64,000 bases of DNA from Halanaerobiaceae bacterium ANBcell28 (GCA_037623315.1 JBBJJH010000016.1:1-64000); one strand, 5' to 3'; shown: positions 46,489-56,590, counted from the first letter of the stretch. The notes: generated from the sequence alone by a model not told the origin. Program-made: numbers and translations.

Positions 46489-48480
46489 TTAATCTATAAT
46501 CTTAAATTTTAAAAACTTAAAATCTGCTGGGTTTTCTATTTTAAACTCGACATATCCTTCTTTTACTGTTTTTATTTTTTTATATAGTTCCTCTTCATAA
46601 ATATTAAATAATTCTATTTTTTTATTTTCTAAAAATGGCAATTTTATTTTCTTTGATTTCTCTTTGTTATATAACTCTCTAAAAATTAATAAATATCCAC
46701 TTTTTTTATCATTATTATAATTTTGGAATCCTGTCCAAGAACTATTATTTGGTTTTTCACCAATAGGGTATACAAAACCATTTAGCATTTGGTTTCTATT
46801 TTCTTTGTATTTTTTAATAATTCTTTTTATTTCATTACGAGCTTTACGTGAATAATATTGTGTTTCTTGAAAAAACAAAGGAGTACCCATTAATGCTATT
46901 GCAACACAGTACGAATGATTATATAAATATGCTTCACTATATTTTTTACTAACAAGATCAATATTTTGTATTGGAATTTGTATTTTATTTAAATTAATAT
47001 ATTTTGAAATTTGCCACATATCTCTTAAAACTAAATGAGGCTTGTAAATAACATTTTTTGGCATATTATTTTTTCTATTTTCAACAAATATATTACCGTA
47101 TTCTCTCCCATAAAAGTAACCAATCCGAGGCGCATTTTCTGTTATATCCCAATTAATACGAATATTATGATCTGTTTTAAGAATAAAATTTCTAATTTTT
47201 TTACTTAACTCGTCAAATTTTTTATAAGTATTTAAATTTGCAAAGTCTATTTTATAGTATTTAAATCCACCTTCTTTATAATTTTTGATTAAATCTTCTT
47301 CAGGTATTACCCATGAAGCCCATATTCCTAATTCTACTTTTTTTTCTTTCGAATAATTTTTTACATTATCCCACCCATTAGGATAAACGTCATACTCACA
47401 TAATGTATTTTTTTCTTTAACAACTGGTGTCCATTGTTGATAAGTATCTCCTTGCCAGCCATCATCAATCTGTTGTACATCTATACTTAAATCAGATTGA
47501 CTATCAATTTCTTTATATACATTTTCTTCTCGAGCAGAATATTTGCTTTCTTCTCCTGTATCTTTTGTGCCCCAAGTATTTGCCATGATATAAGCATCTC
47601 GCTCTATGTCTACTGGATATCTATATCTATCAAAATTTTTTATAGAAAATTGTCTGCTATTACTATTTCCGTTATGCACTATTACCCAATTAGCCCAACA
47701 AGATTTAAATTCATTATATATTAAATCATTATTGGTTAAAGCACATCCAGATGACCAAACAGCTTTATCATCAACAGAAAAATACCCTGTATTAACACCA
47801 GCTTGATTAACACACTTATGAGATTCCTTTACCATTATCAACCCACTATTATCTTCTTCAAGACAAATAATATTAGCCCAATCACATACTTTATTATCTA
47901 AAGAAGATTTAATAACTTCTTCCTTTAAAATTTCTGTATTTTCTTCGTTTCTATTTTGAGTATCATTATAATACCCCATCAATCTATAAAAACCAGAATA
48001 ATTTTTTATCGGTAAATATTCTATTCTATTATCTTCCTTTAAACAAGATACTTGTTTCTCTTTCTTAAGTTTCTTAAGTTTTAATTGAGTTCTAAATCCG
48101 GGTGCATCAGGATATACCCAAACATGATGTTGTAGCACTAAATTTTTTTCAGCATATTCAAATTCTGTTATAACACTAATATGTCTCTGTGTAAACCCTT
48201 CATCATCATCTACTTTTATTGATATATACTTAAAAATAGTTTCTGTATTATTTTTACCAAAATACCAATCACTTTTGCATTCAACATCTTTATCAATCCA
48301 ATTTTTTTTTGATTTTTCATCAATAAGACCAACTGTTACAAGACCTTGCTCTGTCAATTTCCACTCCCTTCTTATGTTTCCAGTGCTCGCTATTATTTTC
48401 TTGTCTTTTACCTCTACATATGAATTTTTATATTTTTTAATAAATTTTTTACAATTCTCAAAAGGACTATATAATATCAC
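46489..48480 (-). CDS. GH36/GH27-like alpha-galactosidase, cytoplasmic
   Basis: 663 residues. The N-terminal beta domain (about 1-290) precedes a barrel with DVQQIDDGWQGD, LGIWASWVIPEE and YYKIDFAN, where Asp412 is the likely nucleophile; NWDITENAPRIGYFYGREYGN follows and Asp445 may have a catalytic or binding role. The layout fits the melibiase clan (GH-D). No signal peptide. Codon use is more extreme in A and T than neighbours, and the protein is very rich in Lys and Asn, hinting at a different history. The substrate is presumably alpha-linked galactose; this is inferred from the family. Confidence 0.78.
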   Translation of the reverse strand: MILYSPFENCKKFIKKYKNSYVEVKDKKIIASTGNIRREWKLTEQGLVTVGLIDEKSKKNWIDKDVECKSDWYFGKNNTETIFKYISIKVDDDEGFTQRHISVITEFEYAEKNLVLQHHVWVYPDAPGFRTQLKLKKLKKEKQVSCLKEDNRIEYLPIKNYSGFYRLMGYYNDTQNRNEENTEILKEEVIKSSLDNKVCDWANIICLEEDNSGLIMVKESHKCVNQAGVNTGYFSVDDKAVWSSGCALTNNDLIYNEFKSCWANWVIVHNGNSNSRQFSIKNFDRYRYPVDIERDAYIMANTWGTKDTGEESKYSAREENVYKEIDSQSDLSIDVQQIDDGWQGDTYQQWTPVVKEKNTLCEYDVYPNGWDNVKNYSKEKKVELGIWASWVIPEEDLIKNYKEGGFKYYKIDFANLNTYKKFDELSKKIRNFILKTDHNIRINWDITENAPRIGYFYGREYGNIFVENRKNNMPKNVIYKPHLVLRDMWQISKYINLNKIQIPIQNIDLVSKKYSEAYLYNHSYCVAIALMGTPLFFQETQYYSRKARNEIKRIIKKYKENRNQMLNGFVYPIGEKPNNSSWTGFQNYNNDKKSGYLLIFRELYNKEKSKKIKLPFLENKKIELFNIYEEELYKKIKTVKEGYVEFKIENPADFKFLKFKIID

Positions 48481-48539
48481 AAGTTTTCACTTCCTTAGTA
48501 TTTATTTCACCATCATAACAACGTCTAAAATCATAAGAA

Positions 48540-48798
48540 ATAAAGTGAGTTCTTAGTTTTCCTCACTGGAATCCTGGATTATAAACGCATTGTTGATTCC
48601 AGTATGACCATATTCGATTAGGCCTCAAGAATGGCCTAAAGGTCCTAAAATGAATCCAGGAGGTTTAGTGCCACTTCACCCCTGGGTAGGATCAACATTA
48701 GGAAAGAAGATCGCGGTGATCCCCCACTTAAAGAAGCCCTAAAGAATGACTTAAAGAACAGGCCCAGGGGTATTAGTGGCAGTTAGCTCTCGGATAAA
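48540..48798 (+). ncRNA. structured mobile RNA-like element, copy 2
   Basis: Same ends and core blocks as copy 1 (8275-8523). Pairings here: actggaatc (48565-48573) with gattccagt (48595-48603), ttaggcc with ggcctaa (48618-48624, 48633-48639), tgccact (48669-48675) with agtggca (48775-48781), acccctggg (48678-48686) with cccaggggt (48763-48771), and the small hairpin GATCGC-G-GTGATC, where copy 1 has GATCAC. That single change turns an A-U pair into G-U, so pairing is kept. Variable arms differ fully from copy 1. The whole gap 48,481-48,963 consists of this element and an IS fragment. Confidence 0.55.
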
Positions 48799-48820
48799 CT
48801 GTAGAATCTTTTTTTGAAAA

Positions 48821-48960
48821 ATACTTGATTATGAACAAATTAAAATAGATGAACAAAAACAAGAAGTAAGCGAATGTGCTAATGGTAAAAACTAGTAGTG
48901 TCAGATTATAATGAAGATACAGGTACTTATACTGCTAAGTTTGATAAAAAATATTTGTAT
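48821..48960 (+). pseudogene. transposase fragment (IS1182-like)
   Basis: Two frames read QIKIDEQKQEVSECANGK and then VVSDYNEDTGTYTAKFDKKY. Together these resemble the middle region of IS1182-family transposases, where an IDE...CPNGK stretch is followed by YNEKTGTYTAKFDK. A frameshift and stop lie between them near 48893. The rest of the gene is absent. It marks an old IS insertion scar next to the structured element. Confidence 0.55.
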
Positions 48961-48963
48961 TAT

Positions 48964-50892
48964 CTATTTTACAATTCTATAGTTAGTTAATGAAACAGAG
49001 ACTTCGCCAATACTGTCTCCTGAATTACTTCTAATATAGAATCTTACTCCTGAAACAGTAGATAAATTATCATTAGTTAAATTTTCGGCCCAGTCTCTAC
49101 TATCATATAGTCTATAGGATAATGTTACCCACTCATTAGCAATCAATGGATCATAAGAACTACGAACCCAGTCATGATCTTGAACATGGATAGCTATTTG
49201 AGCTGCAATTTCTTCGTCGACATCATCATTTAACATAACATCAACTTTAACTTTTTGATAATTACTCCAATCACTGATTAGAATGTTTTCATTTCTTATA
49301 GCTGACCATGAAAAATCACGATCTTCTGGAAAGTTAGCAGGTATTATCATTATTTCTTCATTATTTGGTCCACCTTCCCAATCTATCTCAAATTCATATC
49401 TATTGCCATAAGGATCTTCGTGTAAATGACCCCATCCTTCCCAGGACCAGTGACCAAATTGAAAAGCTGTAGCTATATCCATTATTGATTCTTCTATTAC
49501 TGATTCTTTAATCGTTATATCTTCAGGTGTTTCACTAGCAAGAATCTCACTATCGTTCTCTATTCCAAATGGTTGTGTATAAGTAATACCAGTATCTCCT
49601 TTAATTCTCGCTCTTACATATGAATAACCTTTTACTTCTTCAATTGAAATAAGATCTCCTCTTCCTACAACTAGAGACGCAACGTCAACAGGAAATTCAT
49701 TCCATAAATCAGTGGTGCGTAGAGATGAAACTATTTCATCTTTATCAAATTGTTCTTTACTTACATCACCTGTCAAAGCAAACAAAGCCATTCGATAACT
49801 AAAATCATAAATTGCATCCTCAATATTTTTATGTCCAATTTCACTCCAACGCCCTTGAACAAGATCCCTATATGAATCTTCAGTAAAAGGAATATATCTC
49901 TGCTTTAATTCTCCAGCCTTATTATTAGCTTCATCTATAGCTTTCGCAGCAATTTCCAAGAAAGAATTATAGTTTTTTTCTGCCTCAACTGCCGAATTAG
50001 AACTAATCCAGGTAATTTCTTTATATTCATCAACTTTTAAGCTAATGCCATTATCATTAACAATCACTTCCTCTATTTTCGGAAAAGGATCGCCTACTCT
50101 GGGTGTATAAACAAAGTATAAATTACCATTAACCATAGCTTTTCTAACATTTTCATCGTTAAGTTCTTCTAAAACAAAGATATTAAAATTACGTCCCAGG
50201 TGATTTTCTACCCTGTGCATATCATCATTAGAAAAACCCCAGACAGGTCTTTCTGGCATAAGAGTGTTTAATATCTGATCCCACAGTTCTCTATCATCAG
50301 GATATTTATCTCCTTGATTATATACTTCCAGACCAATTAGATGATCATGTTCCCTATAATATTCAAGATACCATTCTAATGATCTGTCATAGCGACCGGG
50401 ATGATAAAACATAGCTAAGCCGTTCCTTTCAGCAATTTCTACCAGTGCTGTTTGCTCACTATTAGTACCTCCACCATAATCATTGAAAAAACTTCCTAGA
50501 TGATGCGTTCTACTGATCTCATTACCCTCAATTGCTACCATACCAAGTTCATCAGGATCTCTATCAAATTTTTGCCAGGGCCAGGTTGTTTGTAATGGTC
50601 CAGCTTGGCCAGGATGCTTAATTGGTTCTGTTTGATATGTGTCGTGATCAGTTAAAGATAGTATCGTATATCCCAGATCATAGTATCTATCAATAACTCC
50701 AGCCGGTCCAGTGTTTCCATCACTTTCAGTAGTATGTGTATGCAAATTAGCTTTATGTTGCTCCCAATTCACCCAATCCACGCCTTCATAAGGATTATTA
50801 ATTACAATTAAATTATCTTGTCCCACTACACTTAATGTACAAAAAAACAGCAATATTACTGATATAAGTAAAATCTTATTAATTTTTTTCAT
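48964..50892 (-). CDS. exported PHP-domain protein with C-terminal binding module
   Basis: 642 residues from the ATG at 50892 (gaggaag upstream). Signal peptide 1-25. PHP metal motifs: KANLHTHTTESDG (His51, His53), SLTDHDTY (81-85), AIEGNEIS, AMFYHPGRYD and WGFSNDDMHRV. The PHP core ends near residue 270. A linker with YVRARIKGDTG follows, then a C-terminal beta module of about 150 residues ending in SLTNYRIVK, shared with the lipoproteins at 57911 and 59107. PHP domains hydrolyse phosphoesters, but an exported one in a polysaccharide locus is unusual. Phosphate- or other ester-modified glycans are possible substrates; this is speculative. Confidence 0.78.
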   Translation of the reverse strand: MKKINKILLISVILLFFCTLSVVGQDNLIVINNPYEGVDWVNWEQHKANLHTHTTESDGNTGPAGVIDRYYDLGYTILSLTDHDTYQTEPIKHPGQAGPLQTTWPWQKFDRDPDELGMVAIEGNEISRTHHLGSFFNDYGGGTNSEQTALVEIAERNGLAMFYHPGRYDRSLEWYLEYYREHDHLIGLEVYNQGDKYPDDRELWDQILNTLMPERPVWGFSNDDMHRVENHLGRNFNIFVLEELNDENVRKAMVNGNLYFVYTPRVGDPFPKIEEVIVNDNGISLKVDEYKEITWISSNSAVEAEKNYNSFLEIAAKAIDEANNKAGELKQRYIPFTEDSYRDLVQGRWSEIGHKNIEDAIYDFSYRMALFALTGDVSKEQFDKDEIVSSLRTTDLWNEFPVDVASLVVGRGDLISIEEVKGYSYVRARIKGDTGITYTQPFGIENDSEILASETPEDITIKESVIEESIMDIATAFQFGHWSWEGWGHLHEDPYGNRYEFEIDWEGGPNNEEIMIIPANFPEDRDFSWSAIRNENILISDWSNYQKVKVDVMLNDDVDEEIAAQIAIHVQDHDWVRSSYDPLIANEWVTLSYRLYDSRDWAENLTNDNLSTVSGVRFYIRSNSGDSIGEVSVSLTNYRIVK

Positions 50893-51049
50893 TAATAACA
50901 CTTCCTCTAATTTTTTAGTGTCAAAAAATCTTACAAAGTATATTTTCAAAACCCTAATCTACTAGGGATTTCATCTTAAATACTTACCCCTCCTCTCTTA
51001 GACTTACAAAAATCTTTAATATCTCATAAGACACATTTATCTTTTATAG

Positions 51050-53209
51050 CTACAACTTTATCACAAAAGTAGTTACACTTTGAGCAGATAAATTTACCTT
51101 CTTACCCTGAATACTATTTCCTCTATCTTCAAGTTCTATAGCTGATAATTTTTCAAGTGATTTCTCTGCAGACGTTTCATAAGGTAATAATTTAAGGGCT
51201 GTTTTATCAGTAATTATTTGCAAATCTATTTCCTTATCATCAGGGACTTCATTTATAGCCACAATGATGTACTGTCCCTGGATTTCATCATAATAAGCAC
51301 TAAGGGCAATACCTGCTTCTACATTTTCTCTACTACGATGATTAGCTTCAACATCTATCCTTCTTGCTCCTGGTCTAATAAAACGACTATAATTCCCTAG
51401 AACCCATAAATTTTTGGCCTCTTCAATTTCTCTATTATCTGGATTGACATATATTAAACCATCTCTATAGTCATATCTGCTAACAGCCAACCAATAATGC
51501 CAGGCAGAAACATTTGCGAGGGTTAAATCAGCATGTATTACTTTAGCCATATTCAAAGCGGAATCCATACCTAATTCTTTGCCATGAACCATTTCACACC
51601 ATTCAGTTTGCCAAATAGTTTTTTCGGGATATTTTTCCATCTTACTGCCTGCTAAATATCTTTGAGTATTACCAGACCAGTAGGAATGAACTGCTAAAGT
51701 AGATATGTGTTCATTTATCAAAGGATCCGAGAATAAATTATCAGCATAATTTCGGCCATCTCCATAAAGGAATTCCCATTTACCTGCTTCTGGTATTAAT
51801 ATATTTGTATCAAGATCTCTTTCTACAAAAGTTTTTATTATCACTCTACTTAGATTCCTTATTTGATTAACAGTATAAGGTGAACCTTCTTGACTTGCTG
51901 AATCCCAACTCCATTCAGGCTCATTAATAGGGCTTACCCAATCAAAATGAATATCTTTTTCATCAGCAAAATATTTATGAACATCGGCCAGGTAATGTGC
52001 AAAATCAGAATATCTATCAGGACTTAGATTAGTATTTGCACCTTGTTCTGCATAGGTTTGATTATTTTTGGTCATAAAGTATGGAGGAGACTTAAGAAAT
52101 AGAATCAATTCTCCTACACCTCTTTCTATAGCCGCATTTAAAAACCAGCGACCACCAGGATCACGGGACCAATCATACTCACCATAATCCACTGCATAAG
52201 TATCTGCTGTACGCCAGTGGTCATTTATAGAAGAATTAATCCCTCCACCTAAATAATATCTATATTGTGATAATCCAATTCCTATATCTTTACTAAAAAG
52301 CAAATCAGCTATCTCTTCCCTGGCTTCTTCCCATTTGCCAAGATGTTGTGCCCACCAGGCTCCAGATGCGCTAAAGCCATCTATATTCTGGTAGGTAATA
52401 TCAGGTCTAATCTTAAAAGATGGCTCTCCATAATTAAAAGCTAAACTTTTTTCTGTCATAAAAACATCCAGATCATATTTTTGATGTTGAAAACTTAAAT
52501 TTATATCTATCCTGCCATCAATATAATTATTCTCTTGAGAGTATGGTATTGGTATTTCAATATTATAAATTGAATTTGATAAACTTTTATTAATATTTTT
52601 ATCAATTAAAGATATTGAATCTGTCTTTCTTTCTCTTAATTGTAAACTCCCTCTACCATCCCTATTATAATGTGTTTCATAAATATCTGCATATATATTA
52701 ATTTCTACATCATCTAATAAACTCTCACTTGTTTCTATCACAGCAATAATTAAGTCATCTTTCCGTTCAAGATTTTTTGTTTGAAGACCTTTGAGCTTAT
52801 CCTTTATACCTTGACCCCATAATCCTCTTAACTCAGGGTCAATCTGATGTAATGCTAGAATAGCATTAAAACTTAGCATATTATCCCTATCATCAATAGC
52901 CAGCATAGCTACTGCTGACCTGGCTTTTTCTGCCTCAATACCTCTTTCGGCAAGTAAGTCTAAAGCCAGTTTGCGAACTTCATTTTCCGAATCTGATAAA
53001 GCATTAATAAGAATATCAATTACTATATCAGTATCATCAATATTCCTTGTTGACCTAAGGGCGTTTCTTCTAACATTCGTATCATATGATTCCATAGAGT
53101 CTTCTATATCATTTATTGAAGCTGCCGCTATCAAATGATAATTACTAATAAAGACAAATAGTAAAATTAAAACAAATAAGAAAAAGCTTTCTTTCTTTGA
53201 TTTATACAT
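51050..53209 (-). CDS. exported GH30-like hydrolase with N-terminal HEAT-like repeats
   Basis: 719 residues. Signal peptide about 1-30; residues 32-130 look like HEAT repeats (VRRNALRST, VRKLALDLLAERG, NAILALHQIDPELRG); 150-260 is a beta domain; the GH30 part starts at about 270 (QNIDGFSASGAWWAQ). Acid/base Glu430 is in SPINEPEWSW, nucleophile Glu536 in WQTEWCEM, then SAWHYWLAVSRYDYRDGL and a C-terminal sandwich. It is a paralogue of the cytoplasmic GH30 at 28237. The start at 53209 follows ggaaggcgag. Likely endo-acting on beta-1,6-galactan or a related backbone outside the cell. Confidence 0.83.
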   Translation of the reverse strand: MYKSKKESFFLFVLILLFVFISNYHLIAAASINDIEDSMESYDTNVRRNALRSTRNIDDTDIVIDILINALSDSENEVRKLALDLLAERGIEAEKARSAVAMLAIDDRDNMLSFNAILALHQIDPELRGLWGQGIKDKLKGLQTKNLERKDDLIIAVIETSESLLDDVEINIYADIYETHYNRDGRGSLQLRERKTDSISLIDKNINKSLSNSIYNIEIPIPYSQENNYIDGRIDINLSFQHQKYDLDVFMTEKSLAFNYGEPSFKIRPDITYQNIDGFSASGAWWAQHLGKWEEAREEIADLLFSKDIGIGLSQYRYYLGGGINSSINDHWRTADTYAVDYGEYDWSRDPGGRWFLNAAIERGVGELILFLKSPPYFMTKNNQTYAEQGANTNLSPDRYSDFAHYLADVHKYFADEKDIHFDWVSPINEPEWSWDSASQEGSPYTVNQIRNLSRVIIKTFVERDLDTNILIPEAGKWEFLYGDGRNYADNLFSDPLINEHISTLAVHSYWSGNTQRYLAGSKMEKYPEKTIWQTEWCEMVHGKELGMDSALNMAKVIHADLTLANVSAWHYWLAVSRYDYRDGLIYVNPDNREIEEAKNLWVLGNYSRFIRPGARRIDVEANHRSRENVEAGIALSAYYDEIQGQYIIVAINEVPDDKEIDLQIITDKTALKLLPYETSAEKSLEKLSAIELEDRGNSIQGKKVNLSAQSVTTFVIKL

Positions 53210-53234
53210 AAATCTCGCCTTCCACTTTTTTTTT

Positions 53235-53269
53235 AAAAAGGGTAGTAATTAAAGATAACTACCCTTTTT
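53235..53269. terminator. hairpin terminator between two exported hydrolase genes
   Basis: aaaaagggtagt (53235-53246) pairs perfectly with actacccttttt (53258-53269). On the minus strand it follows the stop of the 53285 gene, so transcripts may end here or be reduced before the HEAT-GH30 gene. Confidence 0.75.
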
Positions 53270-53284
53270 CTATTAACTATTAAA

Positions 53285-56200
53285 TTACTGAAGTGCTATA
53301 TCAGAAAATTTCACTTTTGCATTATGTGTGCCAATAGCTATTTTCCCCGATTCTAATTCTGGCTCCCAAATCATCAATTCTTTTTCCAGCATTCCATTAA
53401 TAAAGACTCTGAGAAGATTTCTTTCTAAAATTACTACCATTGTATATAGCTGACCTTCTTCTACATTATAGCTTTTACTTGAAATTATTTCTTCAACACC
53501 AGCTACTCTTTTTACTAATGCCAAGTCATTTTCAGCACTAAGTTCAACCCTATAATGATTATCTTCATCATTATATCTCAAGAAGAGGGCAGATTTTCCA
53601 TCCTCACTTAGAAATTCATCAAATCTCATCTTAGCGGTCAGATAAACATCCTGCCATCTTGAATTTCCATTGTATTTGATATTCCAAGTATTATTGACCT
53701 CTTGCCAATCATTTCTACGTAGATAGCTATCACTAAATACTGGCCTTACCATTAATCCATCAAAGAAAACTTCTACATCATTTTCAGCATAAAAGCCAAC
53801 TTTACCACCAGCCAATGGATCCATATCACTAGCACTTAGATTGAAATTGTTTCCTCCTCTTTGGTTTCCAGAGAAATTCAAACTTCCCCTATCTACATTA
53901 ACTCGTAACATATATCTGTAATCTGAAATTTCTATAGGCATCTTTCCTTGCAAAGTAGTACTTGCCAGAACCTCCTCTTCTCCATCAGCAATTTTCTTAA
54001 TCATTGCCCTATTACTATCATTATCAAGTACAAATAAATAATAATTGTTCTCATCTATATATCGTGCTACTAAACCAAACTTTGACTCATTAGTTAATTC
54101 TTCTAAATATACCCTGCTATCTAAGGCATAATCCTGCCACTTACTTTTATCTCCACCGATAATAGCTATATTACGCTCTCCTGTACTAGCTTTTGTTAAA
54201 TATCCTGGATCCTCATAACTTTGTACTACATTCCATTCACCACTATTTTGCTCCCAGCCTGTATCTTGCATATCTACAAAAGAATACCTATAAGGCAGTA
54301 GTAAGGGATCAGCAATTAATTGTAAAGGACCAACTTCTTTTGAAGCCTCTCCTTCCCTGTTTCCACTTACCGCAGTAACTTTATAGTAATAATTTTTACC
54401 TATTTCTGCTGTAGTATCAGTATAGAAAGAATGATTTATAGCACTTGCTATTGTATTATATTCTCCACCTTCAAGCTTTCTCTTCACGTTATAGCTGCCT
54501 ACTTCTGGAGAGTTATGCCACCATAATTCAATTCCATCAGTTTCTGCAAAAGCACGATGAACTTCTGGCTGGATGATATCAATATCATTATCTTCAGGAA
54601 TAACTAATAAAGTCATGCTGGATCCTGGTATATCTTCAATTCGAACCATACCATCAATTATTTCATAATTCCCAATAAATTCATCATCTAGCTGATCTGA
54701 AACTTCTCTTCTCGTTAGAATAGAATTGTTGATTCCCAGCTTACTTAAATCTAATTCCAGATTACTGAAATCTTCTTCTTTGTTGATAAATAAAACAAAA
54801 TAATGATTGTCTCCTTTAGTAACAATAAAATCCTGTTTTTGAGAGTCTCCTAAAGTAGAATAAGATACAGCCAATCTTGGATATCTTACAGCACGTGTCA
54901 ACATTCTTGTTCCATAATACATCTTTGTTCCTTCAGTCATTTCTCTAGTAGCATCGTCCACCCTGACTAAACCTAAAGAGAAATTTCCACTTTCCGGTTG
55001 ATTAGCTGGTGCCTGTGTACGATTCATCCTAGGAAACATGAATCTAACTGAAGCATATAAACCACTATCTAAATGTCCTTTGTATATATCCATATTCTTA
55101 AATACATTATCCATTTTGTCGTGATCTTCAAAAGCTACTCCACCCGCTAATGAATAATTAAATTCAGTAATTGCCACTTCTTTTTCTTGATCAGTATGTC
55201 TAGCTATCCTATTTTTATGTTCATTAACCCTACTAGTATATGTACCAGGATTTGAAGAATAGCTATGGAAATTAAAAACATCAATAGCTTGATGAGCATT
55301 TTCTGTAATATATTCTAGAGCCGTTTGATCATTTCTTGCAAAAGTAGGTGCCCACATTTCAGCTTCAATTCCTGCTACTTCAGCCCCTGCCTTTACACCA
55401 TCACTCATAGCCGTTAGCATTGCCACAAAGGAATCCCATTGATCAGATTCTATAAAGTCATCTGGCTCATTCATAGAATTATAATTAAACAAATCATAAT
55501 TTTCAGCAAGCAAATAACCATAAGCAAAGCCTTGCTTCCAGGTGTTCCATAACGCCCTATAATTTCCAGGAGGAATAGCCCACCATGGCCCAACAACTCT
55601 AATACTATCTATGCCCAATCTTCGTGACTCTGCTATATATTCACTTAAGGATATGAAATTTTGATTTAGTGCTAAGTCATTCCTTAAGTCATTATCAATC
55701 ATCTGCAAAGTCAAATAAGAATTATCATAAGGATTGTTTATAACTTCTTGTTTTGCTTTTTCAAAACTGGCTTGACTGCTAATTTGACTATCTTTAGGGG
55801 AAGAAGGCGTATATCCCATGTTACCAAACAATCTATTAATAGAGAACATACTATCCGACCAATATTTTGAGTGATTACTATATCTGTGAGAAGGCTTGCC
55901 ATTATCACCAATATACCTTAAATTCAAAGGCCTATATTCACTTTCTAAAGTCACCAGAATATCATCTGAAAACAAATAAGCAAAACCCTCATCTTCTTTT
56001 ACTTCAAACAATTCAAGACCTGCAAGATAGGCAGAATAATCACCAGTAAAATAGTTTATATCTATATTCAATTTAGCCGCTCCAATATCTTCTGGTACTC
56101 CAAATACACCTTTAATTTGTTTGAAATTTCCTACAAATGATCTGTTTATTTCTTGACTATAGCGAAAAATCTCATTTCCCTCCCCATCTTCCAGGGAAAA

Positions 56201-56590
56201 TATTACACTATGAGGTATTCGAGAGACATGGCTGGGAATTTCATCAGAAACTTTATGCCAGGAACTGTAATAATACCCCTTACCTGCTTCCAGATCTATC
56301 GAGTTTGAAACCCTTATCATAGGTGTCTCATCAGCAATAATCTCAAGAACTTTTTTATCACCATGACTAAGCTCAGCGATACTAAGGGCGTTAGACCCAA
56401 CACCAGTCCAGCCAAGATCTGGTTTATCGCTTAAATCATCTAATATATTTTCTCCTTTAATTTCTATAAGACCAAACTCCTGATCATCAATTATTCTGAA
56501 ATTTGCTGCTAATAACATTGGTGAAATACTAAAGATCAAAACAATTACAATAATTACTCCTAAAATGAAATTAATTTTCTTGTTTAACAC
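53285..56590 (-). CDS. large exported clan GH-A hydrolase with Fn3 and two LamG-like modules
   Basis: 1101 residues, GTG start with aggagg ten bases upstream. Signal peptide about 1-29; residues 40-195 a jelly-roll binding module; barrel about 210-640 with acid/base candidate Glu375 (NYNSMNEPDDF) and nucleophile candidate Glu476 (VAITEFNYS); beta part to about 665; one Fn3 domain (about 675-765, SYNVKRKLEGGEYNTI); then two concanavalin-like modules (about 775-945 and 950-1101), each with KWQDY or RWQDVYL-type strands. The family is not clear to me; an agarase-like or GH39-like group is possible. Secreted depolymerase with several binding modules. Confidence 0.78.
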   Translation of the reverse strand: MLNKKINFILGVIIVIVLIFSISPMLLAANFRIIDDQEFGLIEIKGENILDDLSDKPDLGWTGVGSNALSIAELSHGDKKVLEIIADETPMIRVSNSIDLEAGKGYYYSSWHKVSDEIPSHVSRIPHSVIFSLEDGEGNEIFRYSQEINRSFVGNFKQIKGVFGVPEDIGAAKLNIDINYFTGDYSAYLAGLELFEVKEDEGFAYLFSDDILVTLESEYRPLNLRYIGDNGKPSHRYSNHSKYWSDSMFSINRLFGNMGYTPSSPKDSQISSQASFEKAKQEVINNPYDNSYLTLQMIDNDLRNDLALNQNFISLSEYIAESRRLGIDSIRVVGPWWAIPPGNYRALWNTWKQGFAYGYLLAENYDLFNYNSMNEPDDFIESDQWDSFVAMLTAMSDGVKAGAEVAGIEAEMWAPTFARNDQTALEYITENAHQAIDVFNFHSYSSNPGTYTSRVNEHKNRIARHTDQEKEVAITEFNYSLAGGVAFEDHDKMDNVFKNMDIYKGHLDSGLYASVRFMFPRMNRTQAPANQPESGNFSLGLVRVDDATREMTEGTKMYYGTRMLTRAVRYPRLAVSYSTLGDSQKQDFIVTKGDNHYFVLFINKEEDFSNLELDLSKLGINNSILTRREVSDQLDDEFIGNYEIIDGMVRIEDIPGSSMTLLVIPEDNDIDIIQPEVHRAFAETDGIELWWHNSPEVGSYNVKRKLEGGEYNTIASAINHSFYTDTTAEIGKNYYYKVTAVSGNREGEASKEVGPLQLIADPLLLPYRYSFVDMQDTGWEQNSGEWNVVQSYEDPGYLTKASTGERNIAIIGGDKSKWQDYALDSRVYLEELTNESKFGLVARYIDENNYYLFVLDNDSNRAMIKKIADGEEEVLASTTLQGKMPIEISDYRYMLRVNVDRGSLNFSGNQRGGNNFNLSASDMDPLAGGKVGFYAENDVEVFFDGLMVRPVFSDSYLRRNDWQEVNNTWNIKYNGNSRWQDVYLTAKMRFDEFLSEDGKSALFLRYNDEDNHYRVELSAENDLALVKRVAGVEEIISSKSYNVEEGQLYTMVVILERNLLRVFINGMLEKELMIWEPELESGKIAIGTHNAKVKFSDIALQ

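Noticed and set aside
53285-56590. The large hydrolase as two separate genes (enzyme and binding protein)
   Set aside because: One uninterrupted frame with smooth domain junctions; no internal ribosome site at the Fn3 boundary.
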